Positions 20,102 through 27,847 of a stretch of 64,000 bases of DNA are shown in pieces. The stretch is taken from positions 62,001 through 126,000 of the forward strand of contig NZ_JAERRL010000007.1 in NCBI RefSeq assembly GCF_016741785.1, in the 5' to 3' direction. Both the position numbers and the translations under genes were made by a program. The first letter of the stretch is position 1. The number at the start of each line of letters is the position of its first letter. The stretch is from Streptomyces sp. 7-21. Lineage in GTDB: Bacteria > Actinomycetota > Actinomycetes > Streptomycetales > Streptomycetaceae. A model generated the notes under the pieces. It saw only the letters and a program-made list of their open reading frames with translations, ran no database searches and was not told where the DNA came from.

Positions 20102-21916
20102 TCAGCCGCCGGGGGCGGCGTCGCGGAGCCGGGCTACCTGCCGGTAGAGCGCGACGGCCTCCTGCGCCCGGCCGAGCCGTTCCAGGCAGTGGGCCTCGTC
20201 GTTGCGGCTGGCCAGGGAGTCGGGGTGGCCGGGGCCCAGGACCCGCTCGCGGGCCTGCCGCACGTGCCGGTACTCGTCGAGCGCCTGGTCCCAGTGGCCG
20301 AGCCAGCCGAGGGCGACGGCGATCTCGCGGCGGCTGACGAGCGTGTCCGGGTGGTCGGGGCCGAGAATCTGGGCACGGATCGCCCACACCTGCCGTGCCT
20401 CGGCCAGGGCGTGGTCCCAGCGGCCGACGCGGCCCAGGCTGATGCCCCGGCCGTGGCGGGCGCGCAGCGTCTCGGGGTGGGTGCGGCCCTGGGCGCGCGT
20501 GCGGGCCTCGACGAGGTCGGTGTACAGCCGCAGCGCCTCCTCGGGGCGGCCCAGCCGGCCGAGGCTGATGCCGATCTCGTAGCGGGCGTCGAGCGTGCTG
20601 GGGTGGTCCGGGCCCAGCACCCTGGCGCGGGCGGCGGCGACGCGCTGGTAGAGGGCCAGGGCCTCCTCCCAGCGGCCGAGGCGGCCGAGCGCGTAGGCCG
20701 TCTCGTAGTGGCTGTCGAGGGTGTCGGCGTGCTCGCCGCCCAGGGCGCGCTCCCGCTCGGCGGCGACGGCGCGGTGCACGTCGTACGCCTCGGTCCAGCG
20801 GCCCAGGCGCCCCAGGCTCATGCCGGCGCTGTGCCTGCTGGCGAGGATCGCCAGGTACTCGGGGGACGGGCCGGTCCGCTCCTCGGCGAGCGTGGTGGCG
20901 CCGGCGCCGGTCAGGCCCGTCCACTGGCCCGTGAGGCCGGCGGAGCGGTCCGGCGGCAGCCGCATGGACCACGAGCCGCTGGCGCGGAAGCCGGGGCGCA
21001 TGCCCCGCGTCCACTCCGGCAGCCGCTCGGCCGGCCTGCGGGGCACCGCGCCGGCCGGCTGGGGAGCGGCGGCGCCGGTCACCAGCCGGCGGGCCAGGGC
21101 GGCGGCGTCCTTGGGCCGGTCGGCGGGGTCCTTGGCCAGCAGCGCGAGGATGAACGCGTCCAGCTCCTCGGGCAGCTCTGGCCTGCGGGAGCGCGGCGGC
21201 TCGGGCGGGGTGTCGCGGTGGCCGACGAGGATGGCCCAGGGGTCGCCCAGGTCGAACGGCGGCGCCCCGGTGGCGATCTCGTAGAGCACGCAGCCGAAGG
21301 AGTACAGGTCGCTGCGGTAGTCCACGGTGGCGCCGGCGATCTGCTCGGGCGACATGTAGTGCGGGGTGCCCATCGCCATGCCCGCGCTGGTGAGCTTCGC
21401 GCTCAGGCCCATGTCGTGGCCCAGCCGCGCGATGCCGAAGTCGCAGATCTTGACGGTGCCGTCGGTCAGGCGCATCACGTTGGCCGGTTTCAGGTCCCGG
21501 TGCACGATGCCCCGCTCATGCGTGTACGCCAGGGCGCTGGCGACCTGGTCGGCGATGTCGGCGACCTCCTCGGCGGGCAGCGGCACCGAGCGGCGGTCGC
21601 TGAGCAGCTCGCTGAGGTTGCGGCCCTCCAGCAGCTCCATCACCAGGAAGAGCACGCCGTCGGACTCGCCGAAGTCGTGCACCACGGTGATGCCCCGGTG
21701 CTGGAGGCTCGCCGCGACCCGTGCCTCGCGCCGGAACCGCTCGCGGAGCACCGCCAGCACGGACTCCTCGTGGCGCGAGCCCAGGGGCTTGAGGCACTTG
21801 ACGGCGACCTGGCGGTCGAGCGCCTCGTCACGGGCACGCCAGACCTCCCCCATGCCGCCGCGCCCGATCAGGTCACGCAACTGGTAGCGGCCGTGGATCA
21901 GCGTGCCTTCCGCCAT
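20102..21916 (-). CDS. Ser/Thr protein kinase with C-terminal TPRs
   Basis: A 604-residue eukaryotic-type kinase without a membrane segment. The kinase domain (~11-270) is complete: Gly loop IGRGGMGEVW, Lys in VAVKCL, catalytic loop IVHRDLKPANVM, ICDFGIARL, and activation segment end GTPHYMSPEQ. After a linker (~270-350) come about six tetratricopeptide repeats (~360-600) with the recurrent pattern SLGRLGRWEEAL and a trailing LGPDHPDTL, like those of kinesin light chain. The TPRs probably recruit substrates. It starts at ATG 21916 and is divergent from the dha genes. The target is unknown. Confidence 0.92.
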   Translation of the reverse strand: MAEGTLIHGRYQLRDLIGRGGMGEVWRARDEALDRQVAVKCLKPLGSRHEESVLAVLRERFRREARVAASLQHRGITVVHDFGESDGVLFLVMELLEGRNLSELLSDRRSVPLPAEEVADIADQVASALAYTHERGIVHRDLKPANVMRLTDGTVKICDFGIARLGHDMGLSAKLTSAGMAMGTPHYMSPEQIAGATVDYRSDLYSFGCVLYEIATGAPPFDLGDPWAILVGHRDTPPEPPRSRRPELPEELDAFILALLAKDPADRPKDAAALARRLVTGAAAPQPAGAVPRRPAERLPEWTRGMRPGFRASGSWSMRLPPDRSAGLTGQWTGLTGAGATTLAEERTGPSPEYLAILASRHSAGMSLGRLGRWTEAYDVHRAVAAERERALGGEHADTLDSHYETAYALGRLGRWEEALALYQRVAAARARVLGPDHPSTLDARYEIGISLGRLGRPEEALRLYTDLVEARTRAQGRTHPETLRARHGRGISLGRVGRWDHALAEARQVWAIRAQILGPDHPDTLVSRREIAVALGWLGHWDQALDEYRHVRQARERVLGPGHPDSLASRNDEAHCLERLGRAQEAVALYRQVARLRDAAPGG

Positions 21917-22090
21917 CGCCCGTCTCTCGCCCCCGTCATCGGCCCGGTTCCGTCGCCACGCCTACCCAGTATGGCTTCCAGTCCGGGACGTTCTTATGCG
22001 CGCGGCCGGAACACCGCGAGGAGGTGCACTCCGGGCACGTCGCGCGTACGGTGGTGGCGGCGCCGTTGCCGATCACGCCTGGAGGACCGC

Positions 22091-23083
22091 GTGAAGATGC
22101 TGATCAACGGACCGGAACGCGTGGTCGAGGATGCGCTGCGGGGCATGGCGGCGGCGCATCCTGAGCTGTCGGTGGACGTCGAGAACCGCCTGATCGTGCG
22201 ACGGGACGCGCCCGTGACCGGGAAGGTCGGCCTGGTCTCCGGCGGCGGTTCCGGCCACGAGCCGCTGCACGGCGGCTTCGTGGGGCCCGGGATGCTGGAC
22301 GCCGCGTGCGCGGGCGAGGTGTTCACCTCGCCGGTGCCGGACCAGATGACGCGGGCGGCCGCGGCGGTGGACGCGGGCGAGGGCGTGCTGTTCCTGGTGA
22401 AGAACTACACCGGCGACGTGCTGAACTTCGGCATGGCGGCCGAGGAGGCCGAGGAGGAGGGGCGGCGCGTCGCCCAGGTGCTGATCGAGGACGACGTGGC
22501 GGTGACGGACAGCCTGTACACGGCGGGCAGGCGGGGCACCGGCGGCACGCTCTTCGCCGAGAAGCTGGCGGGCGCCGCCGCCGAGGAGGGCGCGCCGCTG
22601 GAGCGCGTGGCGGACGTGGCGAAGCGGGCGGCGGAGTCGTCCCGCAGCTTCGGGGTGGCGCTGAGCGCGTGCGCTACGCCGGCCCGGGGCGGGCCCACGT
22701 TCGACCTGCCGCCGGACCAGCTGGAGCTGGGTATCGGCATCCACGGCGAGCCGGGCCGGGAGCGGCGCCCGATGATGAGCGCGGCCGAGATCGCCGACGT
22801 CTGCGTGGACGCGCTGGCGAAGGACCTGCGGCCGTCGGGCCCGGTGATGGTGCTGGTGAACGGCATGGGCGGCACGCCGCTGCTGGAGCTGTACGGGTTC
22901 GGCGCGGAGGTGCGCCGGGCCCTGGACGAGCGGCGGGTGGCGGTGGCGCGGATGCTCGTCGGCCCGTACGTGACGTCGCTGGACATGGCGGGCTGCTCGG
23001 TGACGCTGTGCCAGGCGGATGAGGAGATGCTGCGGCTGTGGGACGCGCCGGTGGCCACGCCGGGGCTGCGCTGGGGCCGGTGA
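22091..23083 (+). CDS. dhaK: Dihydroxyacetone kinase subunit DhaK
   Basis: The 330-residue substrate-binding subunit that holds dihydroxyacetone covalently on a His as a hemiaminal. The N-terminal domain shows VSGGGSGHEPLHGGFVGPGM (~53-72) and the loop LVKNYTGDVLNFGMA. The catalytic His corresponds to the one in LGIGIHGEPG (~218). GTG at 22091 is preceded by GGAGG with 5-nt spacing, which settles the start; the frame is open upstream but is a shadow. First gene of dhaK-dhaL-dhaM. Because a DhaM follows, the phosphate donor is the phosphotransferase system rather than ATP. Confidence 0.96.
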   Translation: MKMLINGPERVVEDALRGMAAAHPELSVDVENRLIVRRDAPVTGKVGLVSGGGSGHEPLHGGFVGPGMLDAACAGEVFTSPVPDQMTRAAAAVDAGEGVLFLVKNYTGDVLNFGMAAEEAEEEGRRVAQVLIEDDVAVTDSLYTAGRRGTGGTLFAEKLAGAAAEEGAPLERVADVAKRAAESSRSFGVALSACATPARGGPTFDLPPDQLELGIGIHGEPGRERRPMMSAAEIADVCVDALAKDLRPSGPVMVLVNGMGGTPLLELYGFGAEVRRALDERRVAVARMLVGPYVTSLDMAGCSVTLCQADEEMLRLWDAPVATPGLRWGR

Positions 23084-23096
23084 AGGGGAGGCGGCG

Positions 23097-23714
23097 GTGA
23101 CGCGGGTGGACGCCGCGCTGGTCAGGCGCTGGCTGACGGAGACGGAAGAGGCCCTTGCCCGGGAGGCGGGGCGGCTGACGGAGCTCGACTCGGCGATCGG
23201 GGACGCGGACCACGGCAGCAACATGCGGCGCGGTTTCGCGGCGGTGCGGGCGGCGCTGGAGCGGGAGGAGCCGGCCTCGCCGGGGCGGGCGCTGGTGCTG
23301 GCCGGGCGCACCCTGGTGGGCACGGTCGGCGGCGCCTCGGGGCCGCTGTTCGGCACGCTGCTGCGGCGGGCGGGCAAGGTGCTCGGCGAGGCGGAGCAGG
23401 TGAGCGCGGAGGAGTTCGCCGCGGCGCTGCGTGAGGGCGTGAGCGCGGTGGCGCGGCTGGGCGGCGCAGCCGCCGGCGACAAGACGATGGTGGACGCGCT
23501 TGAGCCCGCCGCGGCGGCGCTGCCCGACTTCGCGGCGGCACAGCGCGCGGCGGAGGAGGGCGCGGCGGCCACGGTGCCGCTGCGGGCCCGCAAGGGCCGG
23601 GCGAGCTATCTGGGCGAGCGCAGCGCGGGGCACGAGGACCCGGGGGCAGCGTCGGCGGCGCTGCTGGTGGCGGCGCTGGCGCGCGCGGCGGAGCAGGAGG
23701 CGTCCCGTGGCTGA
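23097..23714 (+). CDS. dhaL: Dihydroxyacetone kinase subunit DhaL
   Basis: The 205-residue nucleotide-binding subunit, which keeps a permanently bound ADP that is phosphorylated by DhaM and passes phosphate to DhaK-bound dihydroxyacetone. The metal/ADP motif LDSAIGDADHGSNM (~28-41) with its conserved Asp residues and the Gly-rich VGGASGPLFG and RKGRASYLGERS motifs are all present. GTG 23097 has AAGGGGAGG upstream and lies 13 nt after dhaK. The length is normal for the family. Confidence 0.95.
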   Translation: MTRVDAALVRRWLTETEEALAREAGRLTELDSAIGDADHGSNMRRGFAAVRAALEREEPASPGRALVLAGRTLVGTVGGASGPLFGTLLRRAGKVLGEAEQVSAEEFAAALREGVSAVARLGGAAAGDKTMVDALEPAAAALPDFAAAQRAAEEGAAATVPLRARKGRASYLGERSAGHEDPGAASAALLVAALARAAEQEASRG

Positions 23715-24132
23715 CGGCGGGGGCGACGGCGAGGGCCTGGTGGGCATCGTGCTGGTGTCGCACAGCGCCGAGGTCGCCGCGTCGGTGGCGGCGCTGGCGC
23801 GCGGGCTGTCCGGCGGCGGGCGGCTGCCGGTGGTGGCGGCCGCGGGGGGCGACGAGGACGGGGGCCTGGGGACCAGCGCCCGGCGGATCGCCGAGGCGGC
23901 GCGGGAAGCCGACCAGGGCGCCGGGGTGGCGGTCCTGGCCGATCTGGGCAGCGCCGTGCTGACGGTGCAGGCGATGCTCGCGGAGGACGGTGAGCTGCCT
24001 GCGGGCACGCGGCTGGTGGACGCGCCGTTCCTGGAGGGCGCGGTCGCGGCGGTGGTGACGGCCGCCGCCGGCGCGGACCTGGCGGCGGTCGCGGCGGCGG
24101 CCGGGGAGGCGTACGGCTACCGCAAGGTGTGA
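23707..24132 (+). CDS. dhaM: DhaM, PTS phosphocarrier for DHA phosphorylation
   Basis: A 141-residue single-domain EIIA-Man-like protein. The phospho-accepting His is in IVLVSHSAEVA (His19 with this start), and VLADLGSAVLTVQAML is typical of DhaM. E. coli DhaM also carries HPr and EI-like domains; this one does not and must take phosphate from a separate HPr. GTG 23707 overlaps the dhaL stop by 8 nt with GGAGG 6 nt upstream, so the genes are coupled. Its 3' end overlaps the convergent Nudix gene by 16 nt. Confidence 0.93.
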   Translation: MADGGGDGEGLVGIVLVSHSAEVAASVAALARGLSGGGRLPVVAAAGGDEDGGLGTSARRIAEAAREADQGAGVAVLADLGSAVLTVQAMLAEDGELPAGTRLVDAPFLEGAVAAVVTAAAGADLAAVAAAAGEAYGYRKV

Positions 24133-24602
24133 CGCGCGGGCGCGAACCAGGTGGGGCCCGGCTCGGCGGCCAGGCGGATGCGGCGCAGGGCGTAGTCGCT
24201 CAGCGGCGGCAGCTGCCCGGGAGCGAACCAGCCGACATCGGTCGACTCGTCGTCGTTGACCCGCGCCTCGCCGCCGGTGGCCCGGCACAGCAGGCTGACG
24301 TCCACGTACTGGCACTGGTCGCCGTTGGCGTAGCGCACCGGCTCCAGCGTCTCTACGAGCAGCACCCGCTCGGCCTCGCAGTGCACGGCGGTCTCCTCGT
24401 ACACCTCGCGCACGGCGGCCTCGGCGGGCTGCTCGCCGGGTTCGGGGATGCCGCCGATGATGGACCACGCGCCGGTGTCGGCGCGGCGGCCAAGGAGGAC
24501 ACGGCCCTCCGCGTCCCGCACGACAGCGCTCACGCCGGGGAGGAAGAGCAGGGTGTGGCCGATGCGGCTGCGCAGGTCGCGGATGAAGCCGGGGGTGGCC
24601 AT
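24117..24602 (-). CDS. Nudix hydrolase
   Basis: A 161-residue Nudix-family pyrophosphohydrolase. The Nudix box is GIPEPGEQPAEAAVREVYEE followed by TAV, with Ala replacing the usual Gly near the end; the metal-binding REVYEE is intact. It begins MATPGFIRDLRSRIGHTLLF and continues as a compact alpha/beta domain. ATG 24602 has GAAGG 2 nt upstream. The closing 16 nt overlap the convergent dhaM. Substrate cannot be told from sequence. Confidence 0.88.
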   Translation of the reverse strand: MATPGFIRDLRSRIGHTLLFLPGVSAVVRDAEGRVLLGRRADTGAWSIIGGIPEPGEQPAEAAVREVYEETAVHCEAERVLLVETLEPVRYANGDQCQYVDVSLLCRATGGEARVNDDESTDVGWFAPGQLPPLSDYALRRIRLAAEPGPTWFAPARHTLR

Positions 24603-24607
24603 GGCCT

Positions 24608-25390
24608 TCAGCCTACGGGGGCGCGCAGCAGCGCCTGGGCCTCGGGGTACCTGCGGACGGCCTCGGGCAGCGTGGCCTCCTCGCCGCCGGCCAGGACCGT
24701 CAGGCGGCCGGTGGCGGGGGCGGCGGGGTCGGCAGCGGTGCCCAGGCGGCGCAGCGCCTGGGCGGCGACGGCGGTGGCCGAGCCGTGCAGGGCGACGGGG
24801 CGGTCCGCGGCGGCGGGCAGGTGGCTGCGGATCCGGTCGGCGACCAGCTCGTAGTGGGTGCAGCCCAGCACGAGGGCCCGGGTGTCCGGGGGGGTGAGGG
24901 CGGCGGCCGCGGCCAGGGCGGCGTCGATGGCCGCGTCGTCGGCGCGCTCGATGGCGTCGGCCAGGCCGTGGCAGGGCACCGGCGTGGCCGGTGTGCCGGC
25001 GGCGAACTCGCGGATCAGCCGCCGCTGGTAGGGGCTGGCGGTGGTGGCGGGGGTGGCCCACACGGCGAGCGGGCCGCCGCCGGCCGCGGCCGGCTTGACG
25101 GCGGGCACGGTGCCGACGACGGGGAGGTCCGGCTCGAACTCGGCGCGCAGTGCGTCGAGGGCGTGCACCGTGGCGGTGTTGCAGGCCACGATGAGGGCAT
25201 CGGGCCGCTGAGCGGCGGCGGCCCGGGCGCAGGCGCGGGCCCGGGCCGTGATGTCCTCGGGTGTCCTGGGCCCCCATGGCATGCCGCCGGGGTCGCTGGC
25301 CAGGACCAGGGAGGCGTCGGGCCGCATCCGGCGCAGCGCGGCGGCGGCGGCCAGCAGGCCGATGCCGGAGTCGATGAGAGCGATCTTCAC
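24608..25390 (-). CDS. Asp/Glu racemase family protein (glutamate racemase-like)
   Basis: A 260-residue member of the cofactor-independent Asp/Glu racemase family. It has the N-terminal IALIDSGIGLL motif and both catalytic Cys motifs, VACNTATV (~70) and LGCTHYELV (~183). The pattern is closest to MurI, which makes D-glutamate for peptidoglycan, but other racemases share it. It ends 5 bp before the Nudix start, so the two form an operon. Streptomyces usually have a housekeeping murI next to rph, which is not here, so this may be a second racemase. Confidence 0.8.
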   Translation of the reverse strand: MKIALIDSGIGLLAAAAALRRMRPDASLVLASDPGGMPWGPRTPEDITARARACARAAAAQRPDALIVACNTATVHALDALRAEFEPDLPVVGTVPAVKPAAAGGGPLAVWATPATTASPYQRRLIREFAAGTPATPVPCHGLADAIERADDAAIDAALAAAAALTPPDTRALVLGCTHYELVADRIRSHLPAAADRPVALHGSATAVAAQALRRLGTAADPAAPATGRLTVLAGGEEATLPEAVRRYPEAQALLRAPVG

Positions 25391-25416
25391 GGCATCTCAG
25401 GGTACGGCGGGAAGCG

Positions 25417-26706
25417 TCACTTCCGGCCCGGCGTCCACTGCATGCCCCAGCCGTACGCGTGATCGACGGTGCGCTGCGGGCTGACGCCCCGCTCCGGCAC
25501 GAGGTACCGCGCCTCGCGGTTGACGACCAGTTCGCCGCCTTCGTTGGTGAGCAGCGCCAGTGCGCACACCGGGGAGTCGACGGTGCACTCGTCGAGGAAG
25601 AACTCCACGGGCGCGCCGTTCTCCGGGGTGAGCGTGACGGTGGCGTTGGCGACGTCCTTGAAGCTGCTGGCGCCCGAGTAGATCGTCACGAAGATCAGGA
25701 CGCGCCGCAGGTCGCGGACGTGGTCGAGGTTGATCGTGAGGTTCTCGCCGGTGGCCACGGCGCCCGTGCGGTCGTCGCCGTCCAGGTGGATGTAGGGCGG
25801 CTGGTGCAGCGAACCGAAGGCGTTGCCCAGGGCCTGGACGACGCCCTTGCGGCCGTCGGTGAGCTCGAACAGGGCGCACAGGTCGAGGTCGAGCCCGCCG
25901 GAGACGGCCTTGGTGATCCGCTCCTTCCAGCCGCGGGCGGGCTGGGGCCGCTCCTGCCAGTTGAGGTTGACGCGCATGGCGCCGGAGGTGCCGCCCTGCT
26001 TGGCGAGGGAGATCTTCGGCGCCTCCTTGGTCAGGGTGACCTTGCTCAGGCGCACGGGCGCGGCCGGAGCGGGCGCCGCCGGGGCAGGCGCCGGGGCAGG
26101 CGGTGCCTGAGGCGGTACCGGGGGTGCCTGGGGCGGCACCGGTGCGGCGGGCGGCGCGGGTGCGGTGGCCGGCGCCGGCGCGGCAGGCGCGTCGTCGACG
26201 GTGATGCCGAAGTCGGTCGCCAGGCCCGCGAGCCCGCTGTCGTACCCCTGGCCGACGGCACGGAACTTCCAGGCGCCCTGCCGCCGGTACAGCTCCCCGA
26301 GCACGAACGCGGTCTCGGTGGTGGCGTCCTCGCTGTCGAAGCGGGCCACTTCGGCGCCGCTGCCCGCGTCGATCACGCGGATGTGCAGCCCGGGCACCTG
26401 GCCGAAGGTGCCGCCGTCGGCGGACGCCGCCAGGACCACCTTCTCGATGTCCGGCTCCACGGCGTCCAGGTCGACTGACAGCCGGTCGGTGACCTCCTGC
26501 CCCTGCGGCTGCTTGCCGTCGTGCCGGACGGCGCCGGAGGCGTGGCGGGGCTGGTTGTAGAAGACGAAGTCGTCGTCGGAGCGCACCCGGCTCCCCGCGA
26601 GCAGCAGCGCCGAAGCGTCCACGTCGGGCACGCCCGCCGCGGTCCGCCACCCGATCTCGACCCGCACCGAGCGGGCCGCCACGGGAACATTCGCGCCTTT
26701 GAGCAT
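25417..26706 (-). CDS. Double TerD-domain protein
   Basis: A 429-residue cytoplasmic protein with two TerD-type calcium-binding-like domains joined by a Pro/Ala linker. Domain 1 (~1-170) starts MLKGANVPV and holds [16 protein letters not shown] and the acidic [14 protein letters not shown], typical of TerD/TerZ. The linker (~172-245) is almost only Pro, Ala and Gln. Domain 2 (~247-429) begins [17 protein letters not shown] and has [14 protein letters not shown] and LDGDDRTG, like TerA. TerD proteins are linked to tellurite and stress responses and to differentiation in Streptomyces. GGAGG stands 8 nt before ATG 26706. It is divergent from the DUF6643-type gene. Confidence 0.88.
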   Translation of the reverse strand: MLKGANVPVAARSVRVEIGWRTAAGVPDVDASALLLAGSRVRSDDDFVFYNQPRHASGAVRHDGKQPQGQEVTDRLSVDLDAVEPDIEKVVLAASADGGTFGQVPGLHIRVIDAGSGAEVARFDSEDATTETAFVLGELYRRQGAWKFRAVGQGYDSGLAGLATDFGITVDDAPAAPAPATAPAPPAAPVPPQAPPVPPQAPPAPAPAPAAPAPAAPVRLSKVTLTKEAPKISLAKQGGTSGAMRVNLNWQERPQPARGWKERITKAVSGGLDLDLCALFELTDGRKGVVQALGNAFGSLHQPPYIHLDGDDRTGAVATGENLTINLDHVRDLRRVLIFVTIYSGASSFKDVANATVTLTPENGAPVEFFLDECTVDSPVCALALLTNEGGELVVNREARYLVPERGVSPQRTVDHAYGWGMQWTPGRK

Positions 26707-26979
26707 CGTGAGGTTCCTCCCCGTCGGTCCGGCGCCGACACGCCTCCTGTCCAGCGCGGGCATACCCCACTATGCCACCCGGCTTCCGGCCGCCGGACAC
26801 CCCCCTGCAAACACCGTTCGCAGAACTCCGGCCGGGTAACCGCGGCCCGTTTATCCCGCGCCTTTTCTGGTGTTTTCCGGCATTCCGGCTTCCTGGTGGC
26901 CTGCCGTCAGCGAAAGGCCCGTAAAACAACCGCCAATCGGTCTCCCCAACCGCCCTGCGGTGCGCTTAACTTATGGGGC

Positions 26980-27516
26980 ATGACCTCCCCGCGCCCCTAT
27001 GGCGGTGCTTATTCCTCGCCGTCATTCGCTGACACTCCCATCTACGACAGCCTGGTGGCCGAGCGGGGAACCCCGCAGATCGCGCCCATCCGGGTCCCGG
27101 CCGCCTACGAGCCCCTTGAGGGTTACGCGCAGCCGTCCTCGCAGCCCGCGCTGCCGGCACTGCCGTCGCCGGCCGCAGCGCCGCAGGCGCCCGCGCCGGT
27201 GCCCAGCCCGCAGCCTCAGCCGCACCCGTACCCCGGGCACCATCCGGCCCCGCCGCGGCAGCAGCTTCCCGCGCCGGCCCCGCAGCCGGCGGCGCCGTAC
27301 CCGGCGCAGCAGCACGCCGCGCCGCGGCCCTACCCCGCGCCGCAGGCGCCCGCGCCGGCGGCCGCACCGCGCCCGGCCGCGCCGCGTCCGCCCGCGCCAC
27401 GGCCCGCCGCGCCGCGCCAGGTGCCCGCCGGGTACCAGAACCCGTACCCGGTCCCGCAGCGGCCGCAGGAGTACCAGCAGTCCGGTTACTGGGCCGACCA
27501 GGGCCCGCGCCAGTAG
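26980..27516 (+). CDS. Pro-rich DUF6643-type protein
   Basis: A 178-residue low-complexity protein. Only the first ~45 residues look structured and conserved ([20 protein letters not shown], as I recall from DUF6643 proteins of Streptomyces). The rest is Pro, Ala and Gln rich and ends in short [13 protein letters not shown] motifs. No signal peptide or membrane segment is seen. Start ATG 26980 has only GGGG upstream, and TTAACTTAT just before it could be a -10 box, so the transcript may be leaderless. It sits between the double-TerD gene and a beta-helix/AAA+ gene. Confidence 0.75.
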   Translation: MTSPRPYGGAYSSPSFADTPIYDSLVAERGTPQIAPIRVPAAYEPLEGYAQPSSQPALPALPSPAAAPQAPAPVPSPQPQPHPYPGHHPAPPRQQLPAPAPQPAAPYPAQQHAAPRPYPAPQAPAPAAAPRPAAPRPPAPRPAAPRQVPAGYQNPYPVPQRPQEYQQSGYWADQGPRQ

Positions 27517-27847
27517 GCGGACGCGCCCCCGCCGTCCCGCGGCGTGCCTCCTCCCGGCGCACGGGGCGAGCCGGGACGGAGGAACCGGTACACCGCGGGC
27601 GGCGGGGCGCGGTATGCCCCCGCGTGTGCCACGGTGCCGCGGAACGCCTCCCCGGAACAGCGGCTACGTCCCGCGGGGACTGCCCTGGGATCCCCGGGAG
27701 CTCTCAAGGGAGTCGCCGCAAGGGAGTCTCAAGGGAGTCTCAAGGGAGGCTGTCAGCGGCCGAGTTCGGAGCGCGCTACGGTGGAGCGGCCGCCTTGCTG
27801 GTCATGGGCGGCGTCGGTCTCCGCAGGAAGTTGGGGCACATCAGTCC
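27517..27847. other. 331-bp intergenic region before the beta-helix/AAA+ gene
   Basis: No convincing gene. It holds a GC-rich first part and, about 100-145 bp before the next start codon, a cluster of CAAGGGAG direct repeats listed separately. No clear -35/-10 pair could be picked out. Confidence 0.5.
27703..27748. repeat. Direct repeats of CTCAAGGGAGT at one-helical-turn spacing
   Basis: The core CAAGGGAG occurs at 27705, 27719, 27730 and 27741; the last three copies are 11 bp apart, one turn of DNA, and the first is 14 bp away. Such phased copies upstream of a gene are typical of cooperative regulator binding. I do not recognise the site; it does not match the PHO box. Confidence 0.55.

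Noticed and set aside
20024..22090. Upstream extension of the dhaK frame across the Ser/Thr kinase gene
   Set aside because: The homology to DhaK starts at 22091, which has a good ribosome site; the rest is antisense to the kinase.
27703..27748. CAAGGGAG repeats as a PHO box or short CRISPR-like array
   Set aside because: The core does not match PhoP direct-repeat units in either direction, and units of 11 bp without spacers are not CRISPR.
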